A stretch of 64,000 nt of DNA. Origin: DATLLN01 sp963720885 (GTDB lineage: Bacteria > Actinomycetota > Thermoleophilia > Gaiellales > JAICJC01). The stretch covers positions 620,001-684,000 of the forward strand of contig CAVRGW010000002.1 of the NCBI GenBank assembly GCA_963720885.1. The letters are read 5' to 3'. Made by a program: the position numbers and the translations under genes. Positions 23,211-31,410 of the stretch are shown piece after piece. Every line of letters begins with the position of its first letter. Within the stretch, counting starts at the first letter, position 1. The notes beneath the pieces are model-generated. The model did no database searches. It saw nothing but the letters and a program-made list of their open reading frames with translations, and had not been told where the DNA came from.

Positions 23211-24841
23211 TGGTGAAGGCGGGGCAGGGCGGCCGCTGGGACGCCGTCATCGTCGGCGGCGGCCACAACGGCCTGGTGTCGGCGTTCTACCTGGCCCGCG
23301 CGGGGGTGCGTACGCTCGTCCTCGAGCGGCGGCCGATCGTCGGCGGCGCCTGCGTCACCGAGGAGTTTGCGCCCGGCTTTCGCGCCTCGACCGGCGCGTA
23401 CGTGCTGAGCATGCTGCGCCAGAGCATCTGGGAGGACATGCGGCTCGCGGAGCGCGGCCTGACCGTCTCCCCCGCCGGCCCCAGCCTCAACCTGTTCCCC
23501 GACGGCTCGACGTTTCTGCTGGACGACGAGCTCGACCGCACCGTCGAGGAGACGCGCCGGTTCTCGGCCCGCGACGCCCGCCGCCTGGCAGCCTTCGAGA
23601 CCGGGCTGGGCGAGCTGGCCGCCGCCATCGGCCCGCTGTTCGACGCCACCCCGCCCGACCCGGCGGCGATGCACCCCCGCGACCTGCTGGGGATGGGCAA
23701 GCTGGGCGGCCGGGCGCTCCGCCACCGCCGCTCGCTGCTGGAGGTCGGCTACCTGTTCGCGACGTCGGTCTCGCAGTACCTCGACGAGTGGTTCGAGTCC
23801 GATCACCTGAAGGCGTCGCTCGGCTGGCACGCGATCAACGACAGCGTTGCCGGTCCGGGCACACCCGGCACGGCGTACGTGCTGCTGCACGACCACGCCG
23901 CCGAGGATGCCGGCGGCGGCATCCGCCGTTGGGGCTTCGTTCCCGGCGGCATCGGCGAGGTGACGCGGATGATGGCCGACGCCGCGTGCGAGGCGGGAGC
24001 CGAGATCCGCACCGAGGCGCCGGTCGCCCGGGTGCTGGCCGACGGCGGCTCCGCCGTCGGCGTCGAACTCGAGTCCGGCGAGGTGATCGAGGCGGCGACG
24101 GTGCTCTCGAATGCCGATCCCAAGCACACGTTCCTGAGGCTTTGCGACTCGGCCGATCTGCCCGAGCGGTTCCTCGGCGCGGTCGATGCCTACCGATGCA
24201 ACGGCACCAGCATCAAGATCAACCTGGCGGTCGATCGGCTGCCCGCCGCGGCCGCGATGAACGGCAACGGCGCCGTGCAGGACTATCAGCGCGGGATCAT
24301 GGAGATCACCTCGACGCTGGCCGACATGGACCGGGCCCAGGACGAGGCGCGTGCGGGCCGGCTCGCCGGTCACCCGCACATCGAGATGTGCGTCCCGACG
24401 GTGCACGACCCGTCCCTGGCGCCCGAGGGCCACCATGTTGTCACCATCGATGTCAACAGCCAGCCCTACCACCTGGCCGAGGGGGCGTGGGACGACCTCA
24501 AGGACGCGGCCGCGGACCGGGCGATCGCGCAGCTGGACGAGCTGTTCCCCGGCCTGTCGTCGTCGATCGTGCACCGCCAGGTGCTCTCGCCGCTCGATCT
24601 GGAACGGGTGCTCGGCCTGACCGGCGGCCACGCGCTGCACGGCGACATGGCGGCCGACCAGCTGTTCACCATGCGGCCGGTGCGCGGATGGGCGTCGTAC
24701 CGGACGCCGATCCGCGGCCTTTACCTGTGCGGCGCCGGCACCCATCCCGGCGGCGGTGTCACGGGAGCCAACGGACGCAACGCCGCGCGCGAGGTGCTCC
24801 GCGACCGGCGCACCGTACGGCTGCGGAGAGGACGCCGGTGA
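23210..24841 (+). CDS. phytoene-desaturase-like FAD oxidoreductase (PYROXD2-like), copy 1
   Basis: 543 residues. The dinucleotide-binding loop IVGGGHNGLVSAFYLARAGV opens the protein and the FAD-binding C-terminal motif YLCGAGTHPGGGVTGANGRN closes it. The long middle with a VLSNADPKHTF segment fits the phytoene-dehydrogenase/PYROXD2 group of flavin amine-oxidase-fold proteins. Reaction unknown; carotenoid synthesis is not implied because no carotenoid genes are nearby. First gene of a five-gene operon to 29086, with a close paralogue immediately downstream, and preceded by the operator at 23197-23210. Confidence 0.85.
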   Translation: MVKAGQGGRWDAVIVGGGHNGLVSAFYLARAGVRTLVLERRPIVGGACVTEEFAPGFRASTGAYVLSMLRQSIWEDMRLAERGLTVSPAGPSLNLFPDGSTFLLDDELDRTVEETRRFSARDARRLAAFETGLGELAAAIGPLFDATPPDPAAMHPRDLLGMGKLGGRALRHRRSLLEVGYLFATSVSQYLDEWFESDHLKASLGWHAINDSVAGPGTPGTAYVLLHDHAAEDAGGGIRRWGFVPGGIGEVTRMMADAACEAGAEIRTEAPVARVLADGGSAVGVELESGEVIEAATVLSNADPKHTFLRLCDSADLPERFLGAVDAYRCNGTSIKINLAVDRLPAAAAMNGNGAVQDYQRGIMEITSTLADMDRAQDEARAGRLAGHPHIEMCVPTVHDPSLAPEGHHVVTIDVNSQPYHLAEGAWDDLKDAAADRAIAQLDELFPGLSSSIVHRQVLSPLDLERVLGLTGGHALHGDMAADQLFTMRPVRGWASYRTPIRGLYLCGAGTHPGGGVTGANGRNAAREVLRDRRTVRLRRGRR

Positions 24842-26394
24842 GCGACGCAGAGCTCGACGCGATCGTCGTCGGCGGCGGCCACAACGGTCTGGTCGCGGCC
24901 TTCTACCTTGCCCGCCGCGGCCTGCGCACGGTCGTCCTCGAGCGGCGCGAGATCCTTGGCGGCGCGTGCGTCACCGAGGAGTTCGCGCCCGGATACCGGG
25001 CGTCGCCCGGCGCCTACGTGCTGAGCATGCTGCGGCCCGCGATCTGGCGCGACATGCGCCTGCGCGAGCGCGGCCTTCGCGTCGACCCGGCGGGGCCGTC
25101 GGTCAACCTGTTCGGCGACGGCGGGCGGTTCGTCCTGCACAACAGCGATGGGCGGACGATCGAGGAGATCCGCCGGTACTCGCCCGCCGACGCGCGCCGG
25201 TTCCCGGCGTTCAAGCAGGAGCTGAGCGCGATCGGCAGGCTGGTCTTCCCCACCCTCGACTCGCCGCCCCAGCGGGTGCGGTTCGGCATGCGCGCCGCAC
25301 GCGCCCCGGACGTCGCGGAGCAGACGGCGGGGCTGCTGTCGACCTCCACCCGACGTTGGCTGGACGAGCGCTTCGACTCCGAGCATGTCAAGGCCGCGCT
25401 GGGCTGGGACGCCATCTCGAACACGCTGGCCGGGCCCTCGACGCCCGGCACGGCGCTCTCCCTCCTGCACGAGCACGCCGCGCACCCCGGCGGCGGCGTG
25501 CCCTGGGGCTTCGTGCCGGGTGGCATGGGCACCGTCACAGCGATGATGGCGGACGCGGCCCGGGAGGCGGGCGCCGACCTGAGGACCGCCAGCCCGGTCG
25601 CCCGCATAGTGGTCGACGACGGCCGCGCCCGCGGGGTCGTGCTTGAGACCGGCGAGGAGCTGCGCTCGCGGATCGTGCTCTCCAACGCCGATCCCAAGCG
25701 GACATTCCTCGGCCTCTGCGACCCCGCCGACGTTCCCGAGGAGTTCGCCCGGGCGATCGACGCCTACCGCTGCGACGGCGCCAGCATGAAGATCAACCTG
25801 GCGGTCGACCGGCTGCCCGAGATCCCCGGCACGACCGGCCTCGGCGAGGAGCATCACGGGCTGATCCAGCTGACGTTGCCGCTCGAGGGAATGGATCGCG
25901 ACCAGGAGTCCGCGCGCCAGGGCGTCCCCGCCGTGGATTCGCACGTCGAGCTCTGCATACCCACGGTGCACGACCCGTCGCTGGCTCCGCCCGGCCACCA
26001 CGTGATCACGGTCGGCGCGCGGTCGCAGCCGTACTCCCTGGCCGAGGGGACGTGGGACGACATCCGCGAGAGCGTGGCCGACCGAATCGTCAAGCAGATC
26101 GGCGGGCTGCTGCCGAACGTGCCGGACTCGGTCGTGCACCGGCAGGTGCTCTCGCCGCTCGACCTGGAGCGCCGGCTGGGGTTGACCGGCGGCCACCACA
26201 TGCACGGCGACATGCTCCCCGACCAGCTGTTCTGGTTCCGCCCCGTGCGCGGCTATGCCGACCACCGCACGCCGATCCGCAACCTGTTCCTGTGCGGAGC
26301 CGGGACACATCCCGGCGGCGGTGTCACCGGAGCCAACGGACGTAACTGCGCCGGGGTCGTGCTGCGCGACCTGCGCCTGCGGAGAGTGGGATAG
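24838..26394 (+). CDS. phytoene-desaturase-like FAD oxidoreductase (PYROXD2-like), copy 2
   Basis: 518 residues from GTG 24838, overlapping the first copy by 4 bases. It repeats the same landmarks in the same order: IVVGGGHNGLVAAFYLARRG, GGACVTEEFAPGYRAS, VLSNADPKRTF, IPTVHDPSLAP and FLCGAGTHPGGGVTGANGRN. The pair is clearly a tandem duplication that has diverged, mostly in the region after the first 150 residues. Whether they form a heterodimer or act on successive intermediates is open. Confidence 0.85.
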   Translation: MSDAELDAIVVGGGHNGLVAAFYLARRGLRTVVLERREILGGACVTEEFAPGYRASPGAYVLSMLRPAIWRDMRLRERGLRVDPAGPSVNLFGDGGRFVLHNSDGRTIEEIRRYSPADARRFPAFKQELSAIGRLVFPTLDSPPQRVRFGMRAARAPDVAEQTAGLLSTSTRRWLDERFDSEHVKAALGWDAISNTLAGPSTPGTALSLLHEHAAHPGGGVPWGFVPGGMGTVTAMMADAAREAGADLRTASPVARIVVDDGRARGVVLETGEELRSRIVLSNADPKRTFLGLCDPADVPEEFARAIDAYRCDGASMKINLAVDRLPEIPGTTGLGEEHHGLIQLTLPLEGMDRDQESARQGVPAVDSHVELCIPTVHDPSLAPPGHHVITVGARSQPYSLAEGTWDDIRESVADRIVKQIGGLLPNVPDSVVHRQVLSPLDLERRLGLTGGHHMHGDMLPDQLFWFRPVRGYADHRTPIRNLFLCGAGTHPGGGVTGANGRNCAGVVLRDLRLRRVG

Positions 26395-27462
26395 TTGCCG
26401 GCGATGACCGACTCCGAGGCCGGGCGATGGGCCGCCGAGGCGCTGCTGGCACTGATCCGCGCGCCGTCCCCTCCGAGCCGCGAGCACCCGGCCGTCGACG
26501 AAGCGGAGCGGATCGCCCGCTCGCTGGGGTTCGACGTGCGGCGGATGCCGGTCGACGGCTGCGCCGACAACCTGGTGATCGGCGAGGTCGGCGACCGGCC
26601 AGAGCTGCTGCTGAACGCCCACCTGGACACGATCGCGCCCTCCTGGGATCCGGAACCGCCGCGGCTCGAGGATGGCCGCGTCCACGGGCTGGGCTCGGTG
26701 GACGACAAGGGCCAGGCGATCGCGTTCCTGCTCGCCCTGCACCTCGCCGGCGCACCTGCCGGCGTGGCCGTCGGTCTGACCGTCGACGAGGAGGGCGGGG
26801 GCCGCGGGTCGCTGCAGATGGCGGAGGCCCTGCGGCCGCCGCGGGTGATCGTCGGCGAGGGCACCGACCTGCGCGTCGCCGAACAGGAGTGCGGCCACGT
26901 GGAGGCGCGGGTGCGATTCACCGGCACGTCCGTGCACGGCTCGTACGCCGAGCCTCCGGGCAACCCGATCCACGAACTGTCCCGCTTCGTTGCCTCGCTG
27001 GACGCAGACCCGCTGGCGCCGCCGGACGTGATCGCCGCGGTCGTCCGCGAGATGCACGGCGGCGGCGCGATGAACGTCTCGCCCGAGGACGCCTGGCTGG
27101 AGATGCATGGGCGCGTGGCTCCCGGCGGCGACGCGGCCGCGTTCGCGCGCGGCCTCGAGGCCCGGGCGGCGGCGATGGGGGGCGGAATCGAGTTCGGCGA
27201 GATCGAGGAGCCGTTTTCGTCCAGTCCGTCGCCCATCGGCGCGCTGCTCTCCGAGGCACTGGGCGGCGCCGAGCCGATGCTGATGCCGGCGTGGACGGAC
27301 GCCCACAACTTCGTCGAGATCGCCGGCTGCGACGCCGTCGTGTTCGGCCCGGGCACGCTGCTTGACGCCCACCGGCCGGGCGAGTCGATCGCCGTGTCGG
27401 ACATCGTGCGGGCAGCGCGGGCGGTGGCGAACGTGGTCGAGCGAGTGGAGGTGGCGGTGTGA
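26395..27462 (+). CDS. M20-family metallohydrolase (ArgE/DapE/LysK-like)
   Basis: 355 residues from TTG 26395, directly after the preceding stop and 10 bases from GGAG; ATG 26404 is the alternative start. Metal-site motifs are LLNAHLDTIAP (His, catalytic Asp), GLGSVDDKGQA (bridging Asp), TVDEEGGGRGS (catalytic Glu), VGEGTDLRVA and the final WTDAHNF (His). The inner dimerisation domain is shorter than in many aminoacylases, as in LysK-type deacylases. Hydrolyses an N-acyl or peptide bond, probably on an amino-acid-like intermediate. Cotranscribed with the two oxidoreductases. Confidence 0.85.
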   Translation: MPAMTDSEAGRWAAEALLALIRAPSPPSREHPAVDEAERIARSLGFDVRRMPVDGCADNLVIGEVGDRPELLLNAHLDTIAPSWDPEPPRLEDGRVHGLGSVDDKGQAIAFLLALHLAGAPAGVAVGLTVDEEGGGRGSLQMAEALRPPRVIVGEGTDLRVAEQECGHVEARVRFTGTSVHGSYAEPPGNPIHELSRFVASLDADPLAPPDVIAAVVREMHGGGAMNVSPEDAWLEMHGRVAPGGDAAAFARGLEARAAAMGGGIEFGEIEEPFSSSPSPIGALLSEALGGAEPMLMPAWTDAHNFVEIAGCDAVVFGPGTLLDAHRPGESIAVSDIVRAARAVANVVERVEVAV

Positions 27463-28301
27463 CGGTGGACCTGGCCTGCGGGCCGTTCCGGATTCTGGTC
27501 GAGGATCTCGACCACCCCGAGGGCGTCGCCTGGAGCCCGTCCGGCGTGCTGTACGCGGGCGGTGAGGCCGGGCAGGTGTACGAGGTGACGCTGGACGGCG
27601 ACGTGCGCGAGGTCGGGACGACCGAGGGCAGCCTGCTCGGGCTGACGCTGGACGGCGCCGGCCGCGTCTACGCGTGTGACTGCGAGCGGTGCGAGGTGGT
27701 CAGGCTCGACCCGCGCGACGGCAGCACGACTGCGTACTCCTCGGCGGAGATGATCCTGCCAAACGCGTCGGCCTTCGACGACGCCGGCAACCTGTACGTC
27801 ACCGACTCCGGCGATACCAAGGAGGACAACGGCCGCGTGCTCGTCGTCCGGCCGGGCGGCGCCACGGAGGTGTGGAGCACGGACGCGCCCCGCTATCCGA
27901 ACGGCATCTGCGTCACCGCCGAGGGCGATGCCGTGCTGGTCGTCGAGTCCTACCTGCCCGGCGTCACGCGGATCCCGATCCTCGCCGACGGCTCCGCCGG
28001 CCCCGCCGAGACGGTCGCGCTGCTACCCGGCACGGTGCCCGACGGCGTGGCGCTGGACACGTCCGGCGCGATGATCGTCGCCTGCTACCGCCCCGACCGG
28101 GTCGTCCGCATCGAGCCCGGCGGCGAGCCGGCCGTGCTCGCCGAGGATCCGCAGGGCATCGTGCTGAACGCGCCGACCAACGTCGCCTTCGCCGGCCCCG
28201 ATCTCGACATCATGGCGGTGCCGAACGTCGGCGAGACGCATCTGGCGCTCGGCCGGGCGAGCGTGCCCGGCCTGCCGCTGCGGATGCCGGAGGTGCCGTG
28301 A
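27459..28301 (+). CDS. SMP-30/gluconolactonase-family protein
   Basis: 280 residues. Repeating beta-propeller strands such as EDLDHPEGVAWSPSGVLYAGG, NASAFDDAGNLYVTDSGDTK, RYPNGICVTAEGDAVLVVES and VPDGVALDTSGAMIVACYRP carry the Glu, Asn and Asp residues that hold calcium in SMP-30 lactonases. Probable lactone hydrolase acting in the cytoplasm, as no signal peptide is present. GTG overlaps the M20 gene stop and its own stop overlaps the SDR start, 4 bases each. Confidence 0.85.
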   Translation: MTVDLACGPFRILVEDLDHPEGVAWSPSGVLYAGGEAGQVYEVTLDGDVREVGTTEGSLLGLTLDGAGRVYACDCERCEVVRLDPRDGSTTAYSSAEMILPNASAFDDAGNLYVTDSGDTKEDNGRVLVVRPGGATEVWSTDAPRYPNGICVTAEGDAVLVVESYLPGVTRIPILADGSAGPAETVALLPGTVPDGVALDTSGAMIVACYRPDRVVRIEPGGEPAVLAEDPQGIVLNAPTNVAFAGPDLDIMAVPNVGETHLALGRASVPGLPLRMPEVP

Positions 28302-29086
28302 CCGCGCGCAGGTTCGAGGGCCGCGGGGTGATCGTCACCGGCGCGGCGCAGGGCATCGGCCGGGCGATCGCGGAGGCGTTCCTCGCCGAGGGCGCCCGGG
28401 TCGCCGCCGTCGACCGGGACTCCGCGGGACTGGCGCGGCTCGACGCCGAGGCGATCGTCACCGACCTGGGCGAGCCGGGGGCTGCGGCGGACGCCGTCGC
28501 CGAGGCCGAGCGGCGGCTGGGCCGGATCCACGTGCTCGTCAACAACGCCGCGGTGATGCCGGACGGCCCGATCATGGACGTTCGCGAGGACACCTGGGAC
28601 CGGGCGTTCGCGGTCAACTCCCGGGCCGTGTTCTTCGCCTCGCAGCGGGCGGCGCAGCATTTCGCCGAGCACGGCGGCGGCGTGATCGTCAACATCGCGT
28701 CGGCCAACGCCATCCGCTCGGAGTCGCCGGAGGCCGTCTACAACGCGTCGAAGGCGGCCGTGGTCAGCATGACGCAGAGCTTCGCGCACGAGCTCGGCCA
28801 CCTCGGCGTCCGCGTCGTCGGCGTCGCCCCGGGCGAGACGCTGACGGCGGAGGAGCTGGCGAAGATGGGCCCCGAGGACCGCGCCGTCGAGCGCGAGTAC
28901 ATCGGCCGCATCCCGCTGCGCCGGCTGGGGCGTCCGCCCGAACAGGCCGCGGCGGTGCTCTTCCTCGCGTCGGACGAGGCCTCGTTCATCAGCGGCCAGA
29001 CGCTGGTGGTCGACGGCGGCGAGATGGCGGGCGACTGGTTCGACCGCGCGGAGGCGCCGCCGATCCCTCCGGACGTTGGGGTCTGA
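28298..29086 (+). CDS. short-chain dehydrogenase/reductase
   Basis: 262 residues. VTGAAQGIGRAIA (cofactor loop), AAVDRDSAG (an Asp after strand 2, favouring NAD(H)), VNNAAVMPDG, the Ser in NIASANAI and YNASKAAV are all present. Enzymatically complete SDR; reduction of a keto acid such as hydroxypyruvate or oxidation of an alcohol would both fit. Last gene of the 23210 operon. Its C terminus PDVGV and TGA stop lie inside the partial palindrome at 29077-29089, so the repeat now defines the gene end. Confidence 0.85.
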   Translation: MTARRFEGRGVIVTGAAQGIGRAIAEAFLAEGARVAAVDRDSAGLARLDAEAIVTDLGEPGAAADAVAEAERRLGRIHVLVNNAAVMPDGPIMDVREDTWDRAFAVNSRAVFFASQRAAQHFAEHGGGVIVNIASANAIRSESPEAVYNASKAAVVSMTQSFAHELGHLGVRVVGVAPGETLTAEELAKMGPEDRAVEREYIGRIPLRRLGRPPEQAAAVLFLASDEASFISGQTLVVDGGEMAGDWFDRAEAPPIPPDVGV

Positions 29087-29205
29087 CCCTCCTTGTTGCG
29101 CCATGCAACAAAGGGGTCTGACCCCGTTGTTGCACGACCGAGCATTGAGGACGACCGCGTCGGACGCTCCACGCTGTAACAAAGGGGTCTGACCCCGTTG
29201 TTACA
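29077..29205. repeat. cluster of three GGGGTCTGACCCC palindromes (copies 3a-3c)
   Basis: Between convergent genes. 3a: a partial copy around 29077-29089 (GGGGTCTGACCC). 3b: 29104-29134, outer arms TGCAACA / TGTTGCA. 3c: 29175-29205, outer arms TGTAACA / TGTTACA. 3b and 3c each have 15-base arms around a central T, with one A:C mismatch next to the core. 3a provides the SDR stop codon; 3c ends one base before the aminotransferase stop. Several terminator-like hairpins in series. Confidence 0.85.
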
Positions 29206-30597
29206 TCAGCGGTCGAGAACGCTGAACTCCGCGGGCGGCGCCGCCGCGACGTCGGCAATCGCCTCGGCCACCTGGCCGCACGACCAGCGGAACAGGTCGG
29301 GCGGCATGTTCAGCGCCGGCTGCAGCCGATAGATCCACTTGCCCCACTGCGTGATGCCCAGCACCCCGCGAGTCAGCAGCGCCTGGTGCACCGCGGCGTG
29401 GAACGCGGGCGCGGGCCTGATCGACCGCTTGTCGGTGACGAACTCGATGCCGACCATGGCGCCCACAACGCGGACGTCGCCGACCTGCTCGTGGCGCTCG
29501 ACCAGCGGCACCAGCTCCTCCTTGGCGATCCGCTCCAGCTCGGCGACGTTCTCGAGGACGCCGCCGGTCGCGATCTCCTCGAGGCTTGCCAGCGCGCCGG
29601 CGCACGCCGCCGGCACCCAGGCGAACGTGCCGCCCGAGACTGCGGAGGCCTCCGCCATCACCTTCTCGGAGCCGAGCGTCGCAGCGATCGGCTGGCCGCC
29701 GCCTGAGAACCCCTTGCCGAGCAGCAGGATGTCCGGCTCGAGGCCCCACAGCTCGGCGGCGAACAGCTTGCCCGAGCGCCCCATCCCGGTCTGCACCTCG
29801 TCCAGGATCATCAGCCAGCCGTAGCGCTTGCAGAGCCCGTTCAGCCGCTCCCAGAACGCCTCCGACGGCGCCACGATGCCGCCCTCGGTGAGGATCGGCT
29901 CGATCAGCACGCCGGCGATCTGGTCGGGCTCGACCTGGTGCACCAGCAGCCACTCCTCGACGTAGTCGAGCACCAGCGTGTCGTCGTACGGCCCGGCGCC
30001 ACGATGGAAGGGCGCGCGGAACCGGTTCGGGTACGGCGCGAACACGGCGCCCGGCACGTACTGGGCGCTGCCCGTGGTCACCTCGGAGAGGTCGGTGCTG
30101 TGGGCAGCGGTCAGGTAGGTGCTCTCGCCGTGGTACTGGCCGAGGAAGCCGAGGATCATCGCCCTGCCGGTCGCATCCCGGGCCAGCTTGACGCCGCCCT
30201 CGACCACCAGCGTGCCGCTCATGCTCGGCGCGTACCGCGTCAGCGGCGCCGGCGCCAGCTCGAGCAGCCGCTCGGCGAGCTCGATCATGGGCACGTTGGG
30301 GATGTAGTTCGAGATCTCCATGCCGTACTGCCGCTGGGCCTCCTCGACCGCGGTCAGCACGCTCTCCGGCGACGCGCCGAGCGGCGTGGCGCCCCACGCG
30401 CTGACGTGGTCGACGAACGTGTTTCCGTCGACGTCCTCCATGATCCAGTCGCGTTTGCCGGCCAGCACGAACGGCACCTCGCCGTGCGGATCGTGGAGCG
30501 GCCGGTAGGCAAGGCGGTCGCGCGACTCGAGCAGCTCGCGGCTGCGTGGGCCGGGCAGCGAGGTGCGGACGGTGGGGAGGTCGCTCGTACTCGACAT
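29206..30597 (-). CDS. class III aminotransferase (PLP), copy 1
   Basis: 463 residues from ATG 30597. Fold-type I aminotransferase of the GABA/beta-alanine/taurine group: MEDVDGNTFVDHVSAWGA, YHGEST, LILDEVQTGMGRSG (Asp-Glu contacting the PLP ring) and LLLGKGFSGGGQPIAATL with the Schiff-base Lys. Moves an omega or alpha amino group to a keto acid. Transcribed divergently from the GntR regulator; its promoter carries the shared ACTGTC motif. Substrate presumably linked to the importer encoded at 31411-38115. Confidence 0.9.
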   Translation of the reverse strand: MSSTSDLPTVRTSLPGPRSRELLESRDRLAYRPLHDPHGEVPFVLAGKRDWIMEDVDGNTFVDHVSAWGATPLGASPESVLTAVEEAQRQYGMEISNYIPNVPMIELAERLLELAPAPLTRYAPSMSGTLVVEGGVKLARDATGRAMILGFLGQYHGESTYLTAAHSTDLSEVTTGSAQYVPGAVFAPYPNRFRAPFHRGAGPYDDTLVLDYVEEWLLVHQVEPDQIAGVLIEPILTEGGIVAPSEAFWERLNGLCKRYGWLMILDEVQTGMGRSGKLFAAELWGLEPDILLLGKGFSGGGQPIAATLGSEKVMAEASAVSGGTFAWVPAACAGALASLEEIATGGVLENVAELERIAKEELVPLVERHEQVGDVRVVGAMVGIEFVTDKRSIRPAPAFHAAVHQALLTRGVLGITQWGKWIYRLQPALNMPPDLFRWSCGQVAEAIADVAAAPPAEFSVLDR

Positions 30598-30598
30598 G

Positions 30599-30642
30599 GT
30601 AGACAGTTGACAATCTAAGCACGCCGAGGGGGTGCCGGTCAA
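30599..30642 (-). promoter_or_regulatory. promoter and operator of the divergent aminotransferase
   Basis: On the minus strand TTGACC (30637-30642) and TTAGAT (30613-30618) are 18 bases apart. Between the -10 and the ATG lies GATTGTCAACTGTCTACC, covering the predicted transcription start and containing ACTGTCTAC (plus strand 30599-30607). A repressor bound here would block initiation. Confidence 0.55.
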
Positions 30643-30655
30643 CCGACGTCACCGG

Positions 30656-30667
30656 TAGACTGTCAAC
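30656..30667 (+). promoter_or_regulatory. operator-like site upstream of gntR
   Basis: TAGACTGTCAAC, within the near-palindrome GTAGACTGTCAAC, ends 5 bases before the regulator's ATG and contains ACTGTCAAC (30659-30667). TAGACT may be the -10, which would make the transcript nearly leaderless; no clear -35 is seen. Suggests autoregulation. Confidence 0.5.
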
Positions 30668-30672
30668 CCACC

Positions 30673-31341
30673 ATGCGACCCATCGAAGCACCTCCGTCAC
30701 TGGCCCAGTCGGTGGCCGACCAGATCCGCGAGGAGATCCTTTCCGGACGCCTGCCCAGCGGCCAGCGGCTGGTCGAGGCGAAGATCGCCGGCACGCTCGA
30801 CGTCAGCCGCGGCCCGGTGCGCGAGGCGTTCAAGCTGCTGTGCGCCGAGGGCCTGCTGGAGGAGGAGCCGCGGCGCGGGATGTACGTGGTCAGCCTTACG
30901 CCGGACGACATCCGCGAGATCTACGACCTGCGCTCCGCGATCGAAGGCCGGGCGGCCCAGCTGCTCGCCGCCTCCCACCGCGACGCCGACCTGCGGGAGA
31001 TGCGCAAGCGCCTGGAGCAGCTCGACGCAGCGGCCGAAAAGGGCGACATCCGGGCGTTCTCCCGCGCCGATCTCGAGTTCCACGACAGCATGGTGCGGCT
31101 CTCCCGCAACCGCCGCATCCACTCCGTGTTCACCCGCCACGTCCCGCTGCTGAAGACGCTGATCCCGCTGGACGAGCACCTGTACTCGTCGATGGGCGAC
31201 AGCGCCGCCGAGCACCTGCCGCTGCTCGAGGCGATCGAGGCGGGCGACCCCGACCTGGCCTCCGCCCGGTTCATGGCGCACGTCGACCTGGCGCGCGACC
31301 GGGTCGCCGAGTACATCGAGACGCACCCCGACATCTGGTAA
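30673..31341 (+). CDS. GntR-family transcriptional regulator, FCD subclass
   Basis: 222 residues. N-terminal winged helix: SVADQIREEILSGRLPSGQR, KIAGTLDVSRGPVREAFKLL and GLLEEEPRRGMYV. The C-terminal all-helical FCD domain has IYDLRSAIEGRAAQ, then the metal/ligand residues in LEFHDSMVRLS and the later HLPLLEAIEAGD. FadR/VanR-like proteins dimerise and usually repress catabolic genes until a small organic acid binds. Position between the aminotransferase and importer, plus the shared motif at four promoters, makes it the likely local regulator. Confidence 0.9.
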   Translation: MRPIEAPPSLAQSVADQIREEILSGRLPSGQRLVEAKIAGTLDVSRGPVREAFKLLCAEGLLEEEPRRGMYVVSLTPDDIREIYDLRSAIEGRAAQLLAASHRDADLREMRKRLEQLDAAAEKGDIRAFSRADLEFHDSMVRLSRNRRIHSVFTRHVPLLKTLIPLDEHLYSSMGDSAAEHLPLLEAIEAGDPDLASARFMAHVDLARDRVAEYIETHPDIW

Positions 31342-31344
31342 ACG

Positions 31345-31374
31345 GTTGACAGTTCACCGTCTGCGCGATACCGT
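31345..31374 (+). promoter_or_regulatory. promoter with operator for the importer/enolase operon
   Basis: TTGACA (31346-31351) and TACCGT (31369-31374) have a 17-base spacer, the best -35 in the window. GTTGACAGT (31345-31353), the complement of ACTGTCAAC, overlaps the -35, so regulator binding would compete with RNA polymerase. Located just after the gntR stop and 37 bases before the next ATG. Confidence 0.6.
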
Positions 31375-31410
31375 CGCTTTCTGCGGTAGGCGACGACGGA
31401 GGTGCAGGCG

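Noticed and set aside
22294..24837. Very long rightward open frame running from the MFS gene into the second oxidoreductase
   Set aside because: Arg/Pro-rich translation without motifs until the real GTG start at 24838; the earlier part is a shadow of the MFS and first oxidoreductase genes.
23210..26394. Carotenoid biosynthesis cluster
   Set aside because: No phytoene synthase, cyclase or GGPP synthase nearby; the proteins fit the broader PYROXD2-like group.
29087..29205. CRISPR array in the repeat-rich gap
   Set aside because: The units are palindromes of differing arms at irregular spacing, with no cas genes; they behave as hairpins.
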